NCBI RefSeq assembly: GCF_016892765.1
Contig: NZ_JAFEMD010000033.1
Coordinates: forward strand, 1-64,000
Reading direction: 5' to 3'
DNA: 64,000 nt
From: Microvirga arvi
GTDB taxonomy: Bacteria > Pseudomonadota > Alphaproteobacteria > Rhizobiales > Beijerinckiaceae
Shown here: positions 1-9,559 of the stretch, in pieces
Numbering within the stretch: position 1 is the first letter of the stretch
Layout of the letters: the number at the start of each line of letters is the position of its first letter
Notes under the pieces: generated by a model
What the model was told of the DNA's origin: nothing
The model's input: the letters and a program-made list of their open reading frames with translations, nothing else
Databases searched by the model: none
Program-made: the position numbers and the translations under genes

Positions 1-2003
<2,003 letters not shown>

Positions 2004-2034
2004 TCCGGCAGGGATGGGAGAAGCCGGCTCGCGC

Positions 2035-2105
2035 TAGCGCATCGTGCAGAAAAGTGGACCCGGTTTTGCGCGCCCAACGATGCGCTCATCAAAGAAGGGA
2101 GCATC
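2035..2105 (+). repeat. Bipartite dispersed repeat, copy R1 (first hairpin plus start of second)
   Basis: Begins CTAGCGCATCGTG and the first hairpin closes at ACGATGCGC (about 2085); a linker resembling the one in other copies follows and then GCATCGG, where the similarity stops. Sister copies are at 8238-8346, 26024-26163, 30307-30401, 37626-37707 and 50067-50126. It lies between uvrB and the autotransporter gene. Confidence 0.8.
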
Positions 2106-2218
2106 GGCAGTAGTCATTGCAAACGCAGCTTGAAGCCGATCCTCTCTATTTGGAGAGGAGAAGTGGGAGAATCCTTGTGAGATAACGGTTCGATACTCTC
2201 GCGCCGGTAATTGTCTTC

Positions 2219-4861
2219 ATGATTCATTCCAACCGCTCTGCCCGCAATCTGAGTTTGCGCCTGTTGCTGCTCACCCTCACAGCCACTACGTCCCTGTGCA
2301 CTCTCAACCGCGCGGCAGCGGATTGCGTGCTGACGAGTGGGCCCGGAACGGTGGCTGCTCCCGAGAGCGGCGCGCGGGTCACCTGCCCGGCAACCGGAGG
2401 CGACCAGGACACATCCGTGACAGCCGTCGCCGGCAGTAGGGACGTGCAGATCGCCATCCAAAGCGAGGCAACCTTCACCTCCCCCTTGCCCTTCGTGACG
2501 ATCCGCACCGACAGCCGGATCGAGAACGCAGCGACCCTCAGCTCTTCGGTCGGCGGTTCCATGTTCCTGGTCGACGGAAGCGGAAATACCGTCGTCAACA
2601 CAGGAACGCTGGCCAGGGATGTAAGGGGCCAATTGATCCAAGTCTCGCGCGGGAGCGGCAATACGATCCGTAATGATGGATTTATTAGAGCAGATGCCAT
2701 CGACAGCTATGGCATCCAGGTCGTTGCCTCCAATAACGCCACCATCATCAACAACGGCGAGATTACCAGCCGGCCCTTAACGGGTGGCGGGATCGGTATC
2801 ATGATCTTCGGCGCGACTGGTCAATCGACCCTCACCATCAATCATGGTTTGATCGACTCGCTGCGCGCCTATGCCTTTGGAGCGACTTCGGGGAACGATC
2901 GCCTGGAAAACTTCGGCGTGCTTCGCAGTGCCTCGACCTTTGCTGCGGCGAATCTCGGTAGCGGCAACGATACCTATGTTGTCGGCGGATCCTCGTCGTT
3001 CAACACGTTCATCGACGCTGGACCGGATACTGACACTCTCGCCTTCGGCGTGGATGCCGGCAGGCTCGATGTCTCCCAGATCGAATCGACAGCGGGCGCC
3101 TACCGCAACTTCGAGCGGTTGGAGAAGATCGGCGGCTTCGACTGGACGCTCACGGGCACCAACAATGATGCGCTGCCCCTGCGTGTCAGCGAAGGCCGTC
3201 TGTTCGTCGACGGCATCATGGTCAACTCTGCAACGACTGTCGCCAGCGGTGGCACCCTCGGCGGCACGGGCACAGTCGGATCGCTCGATGTCGCCGCAGG
3301 CGGGACGGTGGCGCCAGGCGGGTCGACGGCGCCGGGGGTCCTCACGGCCTCTGCCGCAACGCTCGCAGCGGATTCCCGCTTCCACGTGCGTGTCAACGGA
3401 CAGGGCGAGAGCGACCGGCTGCAGGTGAACGGCACCGCGACCATCAACGGCGGCGCCGTGTCCGTGGACGTCTCGCGCGGCTACGTGCTCAACACGCCCT
3501 ACCGCATCCTGACCGCCAACACCCTGGCGGACGGGCGGTTCCAGAGTTCGACGGCAAGCCTCGCGCTGCTGCAGGCCGTGCTGAGCTACGATGCCACGAA
3601 CGTCTATGTCTCGCTCCAGCGGACGACACAGGAACCTCAAGATCCCCAAGACCCTCAAGACCCGCCGGACAATCCCGATGATCCGGACGAACCGAATCCG
3701 CCGGTGATCACCCTCGATCAGGTCGGCCGCACCTGGAACCAGATCAGCACCGGCCGAGCCATCGAGTCTCAGGGCCTCCGCGGGCCGCTCCTGGCGACGG
3801 TCCTGGCGCAGCCCACGATCCCCGAGGTTCTCCTGGCCCTCGACCTTCTGTCCGGCGAGGCCTATGCCAGCGCCGTCGGCGTTGCTGCGGCGGATGCGGA
3901 CACCATCCACCGCACCCTGCTCGCTCGCCTGCGGAGTGCCGGCGGGACGCCTGTGCCTGCTGCGCCTGCAGGCCCCCTCGCCTATGCGCCGACCTCGGCC
4001 TTTCCTGCGGCGCCCGCATCGGCACGCAGCCTCGGAGTCGATCTCTGGGGGCAGGTCTTCGGCACATGGGGACATCAGGGCGGGCGGCAGGATCTCGGCG
4101 TCGCCGCCATTGACACATCGACCGGGGGCCTCATCCTCGGAGCCGAGACTGCGTTCGACACGGCTTGGCGGATCGGCATGGCCGGAGCCTATACCCACAC
4201 CTCGTTCGACGTGACCGGTCGCCTCTCGTCAGGCAGCATCGACAGCTATCATGCAGCGCTCTATGGATCCGGGGCGGTCGGCGGCTTTAGCCTGCGCGGC
4301 GGCGCCACCTATGCCCGCCACGAGATCGATGTCAGCCGAAGTGCAACGTTCACCGGCTTTTCCGATAGGGCCCGAGGCAGTCTCTCGCCCGACAGCGCCG
4401 GGCTCTTTGCCGAGGTCGGCTATCCGATACGATTCGGGCGCCTGACGGCCGAGCCCATCGCCAACCTGTCGTACCTGCATACGAACTCAGGCTCCTTCGT
4501 CGAGGAGGGCGGCGCGATGGCGCTGAACGGCACGACGCGCGGCTTCGACACGATCTCCTCGACCCTGGGCGTCCGTCTCTCCGGCAACCTTTCAGGCGAC
4601 GGCCGCCTCACGGGCTATTCCTTCCTCGGATGGCAGCACGCCTTCGGCGACCGCCTGCCGATGACGGTCAACGGGTTCATCGCGGGAGGCGATCCATTCC
4701 TGATCGTCGGCACGCCGCACGACCGCGACAACCTGATCGTCGAGACAGGCCTCGATTGGGCCGTGACCGCGTCTGCAACGCTCGGCTTGCGTTATGATGG
4801 CCAGATCGGGGAGCGGGATCACAGCCAGTCCATCCGCGGCCAGTTCACCGCCCGGTTCTGA
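2219..4861 (+). CDS. Autotransporter (type Va) outer-membrane protein
   Basis: 880 residues. A signal peptide of about 34 residues (LRLLLLTLTATTSLC then RAAADC) is followed by a repetitive passenger rich in N, G, S and T, typical of a right-handed beta-helix (for example VNTGTLARD, IINNGEIT), and a PATR-like segment (GGTLGGTGTVGSLDVAAGG) near residues 345-365. A Pro/Asp/Gln linker with PQDPQDPQDPP lies near residue 475. The C-terminal 275 or so residues from LGVDLWGQVFGTW look like an autotransporter beta-barrel and end in phenylalanine (GQFTARF), as expected for BAM recognition. The passenger's function cannot be told; it shows no obvious protease triad. It is transcribed alone and convergent with the next gene. 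No strong ribosome-binding site precedes the ATG. Confidence 0.9.
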   Translation: MIHSNRSARNLSLRLLLLTLTATTSLCTLNRAAADCVLTSGPGTVAAPESGARVTCPATGGDQDTSVTAVAGSRDVQIAIQSEATFTSPLPFVTIRTDSRIENAATLSSSVGGSMFLVDGSGNTVVNTGTLARDVRGQLIQVSRGSGNTIRNDGFIRADAIDSYGIQVVASNNATIINNGEITSRPLTGGGIGIMIFGATGQSTLTINHGLIDSLRAYAFGATSGNDRLENFGVLRSASTFAAANLGSGNDTYVVGGSSSFNTFIDAGPDTDTLAFGVDAGRLDVSQIESTAGAYRNFERLEKIGGFDWTLTGTNNDALPLRVSEGRLFVDGIMVNSATTVASGGTLGGTGTVGSLDVAAGGTVAPGGSTAPGVLTASAATLAADSRFHVRVNGQGESDRLQVNGTATINGGAVSVDVSRGYVLNTPYRILTANTLADGRFQSSTASLALLQAVLSYDATNVYVSLQRTTQEPQDPQDPQDPPDNPDDPDEPNPPVITLDQVGRTWNQISTGRAIESQGLRGPLLATVLAQPTIPEVLLALDLLSGEAYASAVGVAAADADTIHRTLLARLRSAGGTPVPAAPAGPLAYAPTSAFPAAPASARSLGVDLWGQVFGTWGHQGGRQDLGVAAIDTSTGGLILGAETAFDTAWRIGMAGAYTHTSFDVTGRLSSGSIDSYHAALYGSGAVGGFSLRGGATYARHEIDVSRSATFTGFSDRARGSLSPDSAGLFAEVGYPIRFGRLTAEPIANLSYLHTNSGSFVEEGGAMALNGTTRGFDTISSTLGVRLSGNLSGDGRLTGYSFLGWQHAFGDRLPMTVNGFIAGGDPFLIVGTPHDRDNLIVETGLDWAVTASATLGLRYDGQIGERDHSQSIRGQFTARF

Positions 4862-4902
4862 CGCTACGCTCCATCCTTGGGGCTGACCCGAAACGGGGAA
4901 TG

Positions 4903-4927
4903 GCGAAGGGAGATCGCCTCCCTTCGC
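4903..4927. terminator. Bidirectional hairpin between convergent genes
   Basis: Perfect inverted repeat GCGAAGGGAG / CTCCCTTCGC with a 5-base loop between the convergent autotransporter and PEBP genes. There is no U-tract, so terminator function is inferred from position and stem strength. Confidence 0.55.
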
Positions 4928-4935
4928 GGGCGCGG

Positions 4936-5325
4936 TTACTCCGGGAATTTCCGCTGCGTGACGGCCTGACCGAGGACGCCGCCACTCGCATCGAGCGCCT
5001 TGATTGTCCATTGATAGGTATGCACCTGGCCGGGAGGCGGGCTCGGGCCATTGTAGCCGCCGAGCGCGGCAGCCGAGACCGCGCTGCAGTCGATCGTGTT
5101 CTGCCCCGCCTGATACGGCATCGTCCCGCCCCCGTGGCGATAGCCCGGCACGTTCAGATCGACCATGTTGAACTCGAGCTTTGCGGTACCCTTCGGCACG
5201 CCCGAGAGCTTGAATTCCGGCGAGCTGCCGCACCAGCGCATGTTGGCGCCGAACTTCGACTGCGCGAGCGCACCGGTGCCGGATGCAGCCAAGCCCATGG
5301 CTGCGATAAGGATCAGCTTCTTCAT
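4936..5325 (-). CDS. Secreted PEBP/YbhB-like protein
   Basis: 129 residues. It starts with a signal peptide (MKKLILIAAMGLAASGTGALAQ). The mature part resembles the phosphatidylethanolamine-binding protein / Raf-kinase-inhibitor fold: SSPEFKLSGVPKGT, LEFNMVDLNVPGYRHGGG and YNGPSPPPGQVHTYQWTIKALD-like strands, where the D.p/HW..y.i and GP.PP...H.Y elements recur in bacterial PEBP proteins. It is shorter than the usual 150-180 residues. A periplasmic ligand-binding role is plausible, but the substrate is unknown. It lies downstream of the cyclase gene on the same strand with a gap of about 200 bases, so co-transcription is uncertain. Confidence 0.75.
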   Translation of the reverse strand: MKKLILIAAMGLAASGTGALAQSKFGANMRWCGSSPEFKLSGVPKGTAKLEFNMVDLNVPGYRHGGGTMPYQAGQNTIDCSAVSAAALGGYNGPSPPPGQVHTYQWTIKALDASGGVLGQAVTQRKFPE

Positions 5326-5533
5326 GTTGCCCCAAAGAGATCGTTGAAAACGATGTCACCAGACAACAGGCTCGAAACGTTCCGTCAACTCGCGCGCACC
5401 CTTGTCGACAGGCAAAAGCCGGAGCCGTTTCCCGCATGGTAAACGGCTTGCGCTTTCGATTGCGACCTCCTCAGCCAGGGATGCTTTCGACAATGCCCAC
5501 CGCGACCGAGCCGCCGATGAAGGTATGGCGGCC

Positions 5534-6346
5534 TCACCGCCACGCCACCTCGTAAGCTTCGACCGGCCGCGCGAAACCCTTCAGTGTTCTGAGGCCCAGA
5601 TCCACGAGGCGGGAGCGGTCGGGCACGAGGCTTGAGAGCGCTTCCGACACCACGATGGTGTCGGGCTCCGCGCTCTGGCACAGGCGCGCCGCCATCTGCA
5701 CGGTCGCGCCGAACAGGTCGTTGTGGTCGGCGACCGGCTCGCCGGCATCGAGGCCGATGCGCACCTGCAGCTTCTCGCGGCTGGCGAGGTTGAAGGCCTC
5801 GAAGGCCTGCTGGATGGCGCGGGCGCTGTCCACGGCGGCGGCCGCATCGTCGAAGACGGCCATGATCCCGTCGCCGGTGTGCTTGACCTCGCGCCCGCCC
5901 TTGTTGTGCAGCGCCCGGCGGACCATGGCATCGTGCGCGCGCACCATCTCGACGGCGCGCACATCGCCGAGGCGCGCGGTCATGGCGGTGGAATCGACGA
6001 TGTCGGTGAACATGATGGTGCGCATGGCCGGATCGACGCGGCCGTCGCAGCAATGCGCCGCCGGTTCCGGATCGGAGATGCGGCCGAGAAAAGCCTCGAC
6101 GGCGGAGAGGTCGACCTCGATCACGTCCCGCGCGATCTCCCCATGGGCTTCGTCGTGCACCCGCATGGCCGTGCCGATGTCGGGCGCGTCGATGAGGCAG
6201 AACGCCGTGCCGCGGGTGTCGTCGAACCAGTAGGTCAGGAACCGCACCCCGTAGCGCCCCTGCACCTCCAGGTCCTTGCGGTGCGCCTCGGCGATATCGG
6301 TGGCGGTCAGCCCCTTCAGGTCGTGCCGGTCGAGATAGATGGGCAT
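5534..6346 (-). CDS. DUF4242 (SCO4226-like) domain fused to class III adenylate/guanylate cyclase
   Basis: 270 residues. The N-terminal ~90 residues (MPIYLDRHDLKGLTATDIAE and following) match the small ferredoxin-like DUF4242/nickel-binding family. A class III nucleotide cyclase domain begins at about residue 107. The two metal-binding aspartates are visible: D115 in TIMFTDIVDST and D159 in KHTGDGIMAVF. There is no membrane segment, so it should be a soluble cyclase with an N-terminal sensor. The ATG is preceded by a good GGAGG site. The preference for ATP or GTP cannot be read with certainty. No cAMP effector gene is adjacent. Confidence 0.88.
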   Translation of the reverse strand: MPIYLDRHDLKGLTATDIAEAHRKDLEVQGRYGVRFLTYWFDDTRGTAFCLIDAPDIGTAMRVHDEAHGEIARDVIEVDLSAVEAFLGRISDPEPAAHCCDGRVDPAMRTIMFTDIVDSTAMTARLGDVRAVEMVRAHDAMVRRALHNKGGREVKHTGDGIMAVFDDAAAAVDSARAIQQAFEAFNLASREKLQVRIGLDAGEPVADHNDLFGATVQMAARLCQSAEPDTIVVSEALSSLVPDRSRLVDLGLRTLKGFARPVEAYEVAWR

Positions 6347-6417
6347 CGTCGCAACCTCCGAGCCCCCTCGTTCAATCTACACCGTCCGGGCAGAAGTCGG
6401 AATGCTCCTGCCTCTCT

Positions 6418-6499
6418 CGTCATGCCCGCACTTGTTGCGGGTATCCACGTCTTCAACCGCCGCAAGACGTGGATGGCCGGGACGAGCCCGGCCATGACG
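6418..6499. repeat. REP-like palindromic intergenic repeat
   Basis: Ends in the inverted pair CGTCATG / CATGACG and contains internal inverted blocks (GCCCGCAC..GTGCGGG-like and CACGTCTT/AAGACGTGG). Related units lie near 7688-7777, 11290-11379 and 24314-24401. Confidence 0.7.
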
Positions 6500-6528
6500 G
6501 CAGGCCCCTCGCGACGGGATCAAAATAT

Positions 6529-6586
6529 TCAACCATCCGGTTGACAATCACATGCCCCTCATGCATATTCAACCACATGGTTGAAT
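6529..6586 (+). promoter_or_regulatory. ArsR autoregulated promoter with two operators; probable leaderless start
   Basis: Promoter elements TTGACA (6541-6546) and CATATT (6564-6569) are 17 bases apart. Operator 1 is TCAACC-4-GGTTGA (6529-6544), overlapping the -35. Operator 2 is ATTCAACCA-CA-TGGTTGAAT (6567-6586), overlapping the -10 and the start codon. The operator centres are 40 bases apart, about four helical turns. The expected transcription start (about 6576-6577) coincides with the ATG at 6577, so the transcript appears leaderless and translation would begin inside the operator. Confidence 0.75.
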
Positions 6587-6945
6587 TACATGCCCCCCAC
6601 CTCGACACCGTCTTCCACGCCCTCGGCGACGCCACCCGTCGGCAGATGCTCCACGACCTCGCCCGCGGCGAGCGGACGGTGAGCCAGCTGGCGGAGCCGT
6701 TCGCGATCTCGCTGGCCGCCGCCTCGAAGCACATCAAGGCGCTGGAAAATGCCGGGCTGATCCGGCGCGAGATCCGCGGCCGCACCCATGTCTGCCGCCT
6801 CGACCCCGGCCCGCTCGCCGGCGCCCATGACTGGCTGAGCTTCTATGAACGCTTCTGGACCAGCCGTCTGGATGTGCTCGACCGGCTCCTCCACGAGGAG
6901 GATGCTCGTAATGCCCCCGCCCCCGAAGGAGACGACCATGAATGA
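6577..6945 (+). CDS. ArsR-family winged-helix repressor
   Basis: 122 residues. The winged-helix core is plain: FHALGDATRRQMLHDLARGE, then SQLAEPFAISLAAASKHIKA as the HTH, and the wing LIRREIRGRTHVCRLDP. There is no CxC metal-binding motif in the alpha-3 helix, so metal sensing of the ArsR/SmtB type is unlikely. This subgroup is usually paired with an SRPBCC/AHSA1 protein, as here: the downstream start overlaps this stop by 8 bases. The start is set by the promoter/operator arrangement. It probably represses its own operon through the two TTCAACC-type palindromes. Confidence 0.93.
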   Translation: MVELHAPHLDTVFHALGDATRRQMLHDLARGERTVSQLAEPFAISLAAASKHIKALENAGLIRREIRGRTHVCRLDPGPLAGAHDWLSFYERFWTSRLDVLDRLLHEEDARNAPAPEGDDHE

Positions 6946-7486
6946 CCTCACGCCCACCAAGCTTGCGACCCCGGACGCGTTCGGCGTGCTCACCGAGCCC
7001 GCGACGCTCACGATCCAGCGCCTGCTGCCCGGCCCCGTCGAGCGGATCTGGGATTACCTCACGCAGAGCGAGCTACGCCGGCAATGGCTGGCGGCGGGCG
7101 AGATGGCGCTGGCGGTCGGCGCGCCCTTCGAGCTCGTCTGGCGCAACGACGAGCTCAGCGACCCGCCAGGCCCGCGCCCGGAGGGCTTTCCCGAGGAGCA
7201 CCGGATGCAGAGCCGGATCACCGAGCTCGACCCGCCCAGGAAGCTGTCCATCGCCTGGGGCTCGACCGGCGGCGTCACCTTCACCCTGGAGCCCATCGGC
7301 AGCAAGGCGCTGCTCACCGTGATCCACCGCCGCCTGCCCGACCGCTCGACCATGCTCAACGTCAGCGCCGGCTGGCACATGCACCTCGACATCCTGGCCG
7401 CCCGCGCCGCCGGCGAAGCGCCGGCACCCTTCTGGGACGGCTGGAGCCGGTTGAAGCAGGAATACGAGGGGCGGATTCCGGGCTGA
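6938..7486 (+). CDS. SRPBCC (AHSA1/START-like) family protein
   Basis: 182 residues. The AHSA1-like ligand-binding fold is recognised from TIQRLLPGPVERIWDYLTQS, a long central sheet (FELVWRND, GSTGGVTFTLEP) and the C-terminal helix with GWHMHLDILAARAAGE and FWDGWSRL. Such proteins bind hydrophobic small molecules or act as co-chaperone-like factors; the ligand here is unknown. The start is preceded by GAAGGAG and overlaps arsR, so translation is coupled. Expression should follow the ArsR repressor. Confidence 0.9.
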   Translation: MNDLTPTKLATPDAFGVLTEPATLTIQRLLPGPVERIWDYLTQSELRRQWLAAGEMALAVGAPFELVWRNDELSDPPGPRPEGFPEEHRMQSRITELDPPRKLSIAWGSTGGVTFTLEPIGSKALLTVIHRRLPDRSTMLNVSAGWHMHLDILAARAAGEAPAPFWDGWSRLKQEYEGRIPG

Positions 7487-7499
7487 GCCCACCCTCCCC

Positions 7500-7781
7500 T
7501 ACGCACCATCATGGCCGGACCTGTTCCGGCCATCCCTGTTTAGGGCATCGGACAAGCCCTCACTCGGAGAGTCTGGCCGATGGAGAATATGGCGCGTGTT
7601 TCCCCTCCCCCTTGCGGGGAGGGGTAGGGGTGGGGGTCGCAAAGTCGGGGCGAGGCTCTTGATGAGGAGAGGCAAGGCTCTCGACCACGTCATCACCGGC
7701 CTTGTGCCGGTGATCCCGATTGACTGAAGCGCCGAGCCTCACAGGATCGGGATGGCCGGGACAGGCCCGGCCATGACAAAT
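7500..7781. repeat. Repeat-filled intergenic region (7487-7821)
   Basis: No gene seen in this 335-base gap. It holds a palindrome GGCCGGACCTGTTCCGGCC-like unit near 7512-7535, a CCCCTCCC..GGGGAGGGG block near 7601-7640, and a REP-like unit 7688-7777 with CACCGGC/GCCGGTG and GGCCGGG/CCCGGCC inverted blocks related to the copy at 6418-6499. Confidence 0.6.
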
Positions 7782-7821
7782 GGTGAGGTTTCACCCAGCC
7801 AAGCCACCCCCACCCCTGCCC

Positions 7822-8703
7822 TCACACCCCCATGACCCGCGACAGGGTGAACGCCGCGAGGAAGCCGGCGACGGTGATGAGGCCGGCATATTCGTGGGCG
7901 GTCTCGAAGGCTTCCGGCACCATGGTGTCGGCGAGCATGGCGAGGATCGCGCCGGCCGCGACCGCCGTCACGAAGGCGATGGTGGCGGGGCTCGCATCGG
8001 CGAAGGCGCTGTAGCCGAGGAGCGCCGCGACGCCGGAGGTCAGCGCGATGCCGCCCCAGATGCCGAAGATGTAAGCCTTGGAGCGCCCGGCCCGGCGCAT
8101 GCCGGCGGCGCTGGAGAGCCCCTCCGGCAGGTTGGAGAGAAACACCGCCGCCACGGCGACTAGGCTCACGCCCGCCCCCTCCAGAAGGCTCACGCCGATC
8201 ACGATGGATTCCGGAATGCCGTCGAGGAGCGCGCCTCGCATCGGACCCAAAAGTGGACGCCACTTTTGGGACCCATCCGATGCTCATTTCAAAATGGCGC
8301 ATCGTTCGGCGCGAAAAACCGGTCTCCACTTTTTCGCACGATGCGCTGGCGCGATGGCCGTGCCGCTCCCCGCCTCGTCGCGATGGGCCTGGCGCGCATC
8401 CTCAGCAAAGCCGGAGCGCTTGCGGTGCTTGGCGCCCCGGCGCGACACGAGGATGTTCGCCACTGTGTAGACCGCGGCGCCCGCGAGGAAGCCGAGCGAG
8501 GTGAAGAGAAAGCCGCCCGTGCGATAGGCCTCGTCCATGAGGTCGAAGGACAGCGCCGAGATCAGCACGCCGGCCCCGAACGCCATCACCGCCGCAATCA
8601 CCCGCTGCGGCAGCTTCAAGAAATACCCGAGGAGCGCCCCCAGCACGAGGGCCGACCCGCTGAGCAGGCCCCACAGGCCGGCCTGGATGACGAGAGGCAT
8701 CAA
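7822..8703 (-). pseudogene. ZIP-family divalent metal transporter interrupted by a dispersed repeat
   Basis: Two halves of one ZIP transporter lie in the same frame. The N-terminal half (8703 down to about 8350) starts MMPLVIQAGLWGLLSGSALV and reaches SRRGAKHRKRSGFAEDA. The C-terminal half (about 8237 down to 7822) resumes at GALLDGIPESIVIGVSLL with the ZIP metal-site helix, then LSNLPEG and five or so hydrophobic segments. Between them is a complete copy of the dispersed repeat (8238-8346), which adds one in-frame TGA (8284-8286) and otherwise stays open. A single continuous protein would need readthrough, so the gene is probably inactive or makes a truncated N-terminal product. A second TTG start at 8250 inside the repeat could restart the C-terminal half. 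Confidence 0.85.
8238..8346 (-). repeat. Bipartite dispersed repeat, copy R2 (complete, inside the ZIP gene)
   Basis: Reverse orientation. The second hairpin is GCATCGGA (8238-8245) / TCCGATGC (8276-8283), with an inner AAAAGTGG/CCACTTTT pair. The first hairpin is GCGCATCGTTC (from 8298) / GCACGATGCGC (to 8346). Both gene halves keep one frame across it. Confidence 0.88.
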
Positions 8704-8766
8704 GAGTTCTCCGCACGGTGGGGAGAACGTGGTGGGAGGCAGTGGGGTTCTTTAGGATCAGCTTGT

Positions 8767-9246
8767 TTAAGTTTTGAGACCTAACATCTTCTTCTCTAAC
8801 TTGCCCGTTGCTTCCGAGAGAAATGATGTGTTTCGCGTCCACCTGTACCAAAGTATCGCAACCGACAATGGAGCCGGAACAACGGATAGGAATGTCGTCA
8901 AAACAGCGAGACTAGGAGCCACTAAAAAATCTGGCGGAAAAGCAGCAATACACAGAATAACTGTTAGTGCTATTGATATAGCCAAATTTATCGTTATGGC
9001 CAACTTATATTCATTGAAGAATTGCACGACCTTAAGATCAAGATCCGACAACAAGTCCAAGCTTTGATCCACAAGGTCCGAAAGAGAAGCATCTCGCTTC
9101 GCTCTCTCTTCTGCGATCTTATGTAGGCGCCCCAGCTTCTTGCTTAGTGGGGCACTAGCGAACTCGCTAATGAACTGGAAAAGAGCTGTGCCAGCGTGCA
9201 AACCTACCCCTAGTTGAATTAAGCTGGAAAAGTCTGCAAGTTTCAT
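8767..9246 (-). CDS. Small membrane protein of the AT-rich island
   Basis: 159 residues, family not recognised. The N-terminal part is amphipathic/hydrophobic (residues ~5-30), then a charged, probably coiled helix with KKLGRLHKIAEERAKRD and LVDQSLDLLSDLDLKVVQF. Two clear membrane spans follow at about residues 83-105 (LAITINLAISIALTVILCIA) and 108-133. A basic cytoplasmic tail ends the protein. It is divergent from the XRE/ImmA gene with only 25 bases between start codons, so the two must share regulatory DNA. Base composition is AT-rich like its neighbours and unlike the flanks, suggesting joint transfer. No Shine-Dalgarno is evident. A membrane effector is possible but unproven. Confidence 0.7.
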   Translation of the reverse strand: MKLADFSSLIQLGVGLHAGTALFQFISEFASAPLSKKLGRLHKIAEERAKRDASLSDLVDQSLDLLSDLDLKVVQFFNEYKLAITINLAISIALTVILCIAAFPPDFLVAPSLAVLTTFLSVVPAPLSVAILWYRWTRNTSFLSEATGKLEKKMLGLKT

Positions 9247-9271
9247 TGTAAAAGCCTATTCGAGATTCGGT

Positions 9272-9559
9272 ATGGTTCGGATGGCACACAGCATTAAACA
9301 GAACGTCGATACTCTACTAGACGCACGCGGACTATCGTTTCGTGATCTAAGTGCAAGACTTGAAGTCTCAGTTAATGAGTTAAGTGAGGCTATAGCTGGA
9401 GATTTTAAACGAAAGGAGACTCTTCTCAAGCGGATTGCTGGCGAACTACTTGTCCCAGATTTTTTCTGTTTCTTGATAAGCTACCGCCTATACCTTCTGC
9501 AGTCCCGGACTTCCGGCTTTCTAAGCCTAGAGGCTCAAAGTACACCCGGGAAACCTTGA
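9272..9559 (+). CDS. XRE-type HTH half of a frameshifted XRE/ImmA-IrrE protein
   Basis: As read in the zero frame this is 95 residues. Residues ~9-60 form an XRE-like helix-turn-helix (LLDARGLSFRDLSARLEVSV, then ETLLKRIAGELLVPDFF). Beyond residue 65 the zero frame loses similarity, while the -1 frame continues as LFLDKLPPIPSAVPDFRLSK, the expected linker of XRE-ImmA/IrrE proteins. The switch point is a T TTT TTC heptamer (9460-9466). A -1 shift there fuses this to the metallopeptidase to give about 388 residues, a normal length for the fusion family. Alternative start ATG at 9281. No clear ribosome-binding site. The unshifted product could act alone as a short DNA-binding protein. Confidence 0.8.
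   Translation: MVRMAHSIKQNVDTLLDARGLSFRDLSARLEVSVNELSEAIAGDFKRKETLLKRIAGELLVPDFFCFLISYRLYLLQSRTSGFLSLEAQSTPGKP
9460..9466 (+). other. Slippery heptamer T TTT TTC, candidate -1 frameshift site
   Basis: In the zero frame the codons are GAT TTT TTC, so the heptamer fits X XXY YYZ with X=Y=T and Z=C. A tandem -1 slip gives TTT TTT CTG and enters the frame that stays open to 10437. The -1 frame is open from 9409, after a TAA at 9406, so the frames overlap around the site. It may instead be a homopolymer mutation or sequencing error. Confidence 0.6.

Noticed and set aside
2777..4198. 473-codon minus-strand frame inside the autotransporter gene
   Set aside because: Arg/Gly/Ala-rich antisense shadow without recognisable domains or a ribosome-binding site.
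5423..5448. AGCCGTTT/AAACGGCT inverted repeat as terminator of the cyclase gene
   Set aside because: No T-run follows on the minus strand and the stem is short, so the evidence is too weak to list as a terminator.
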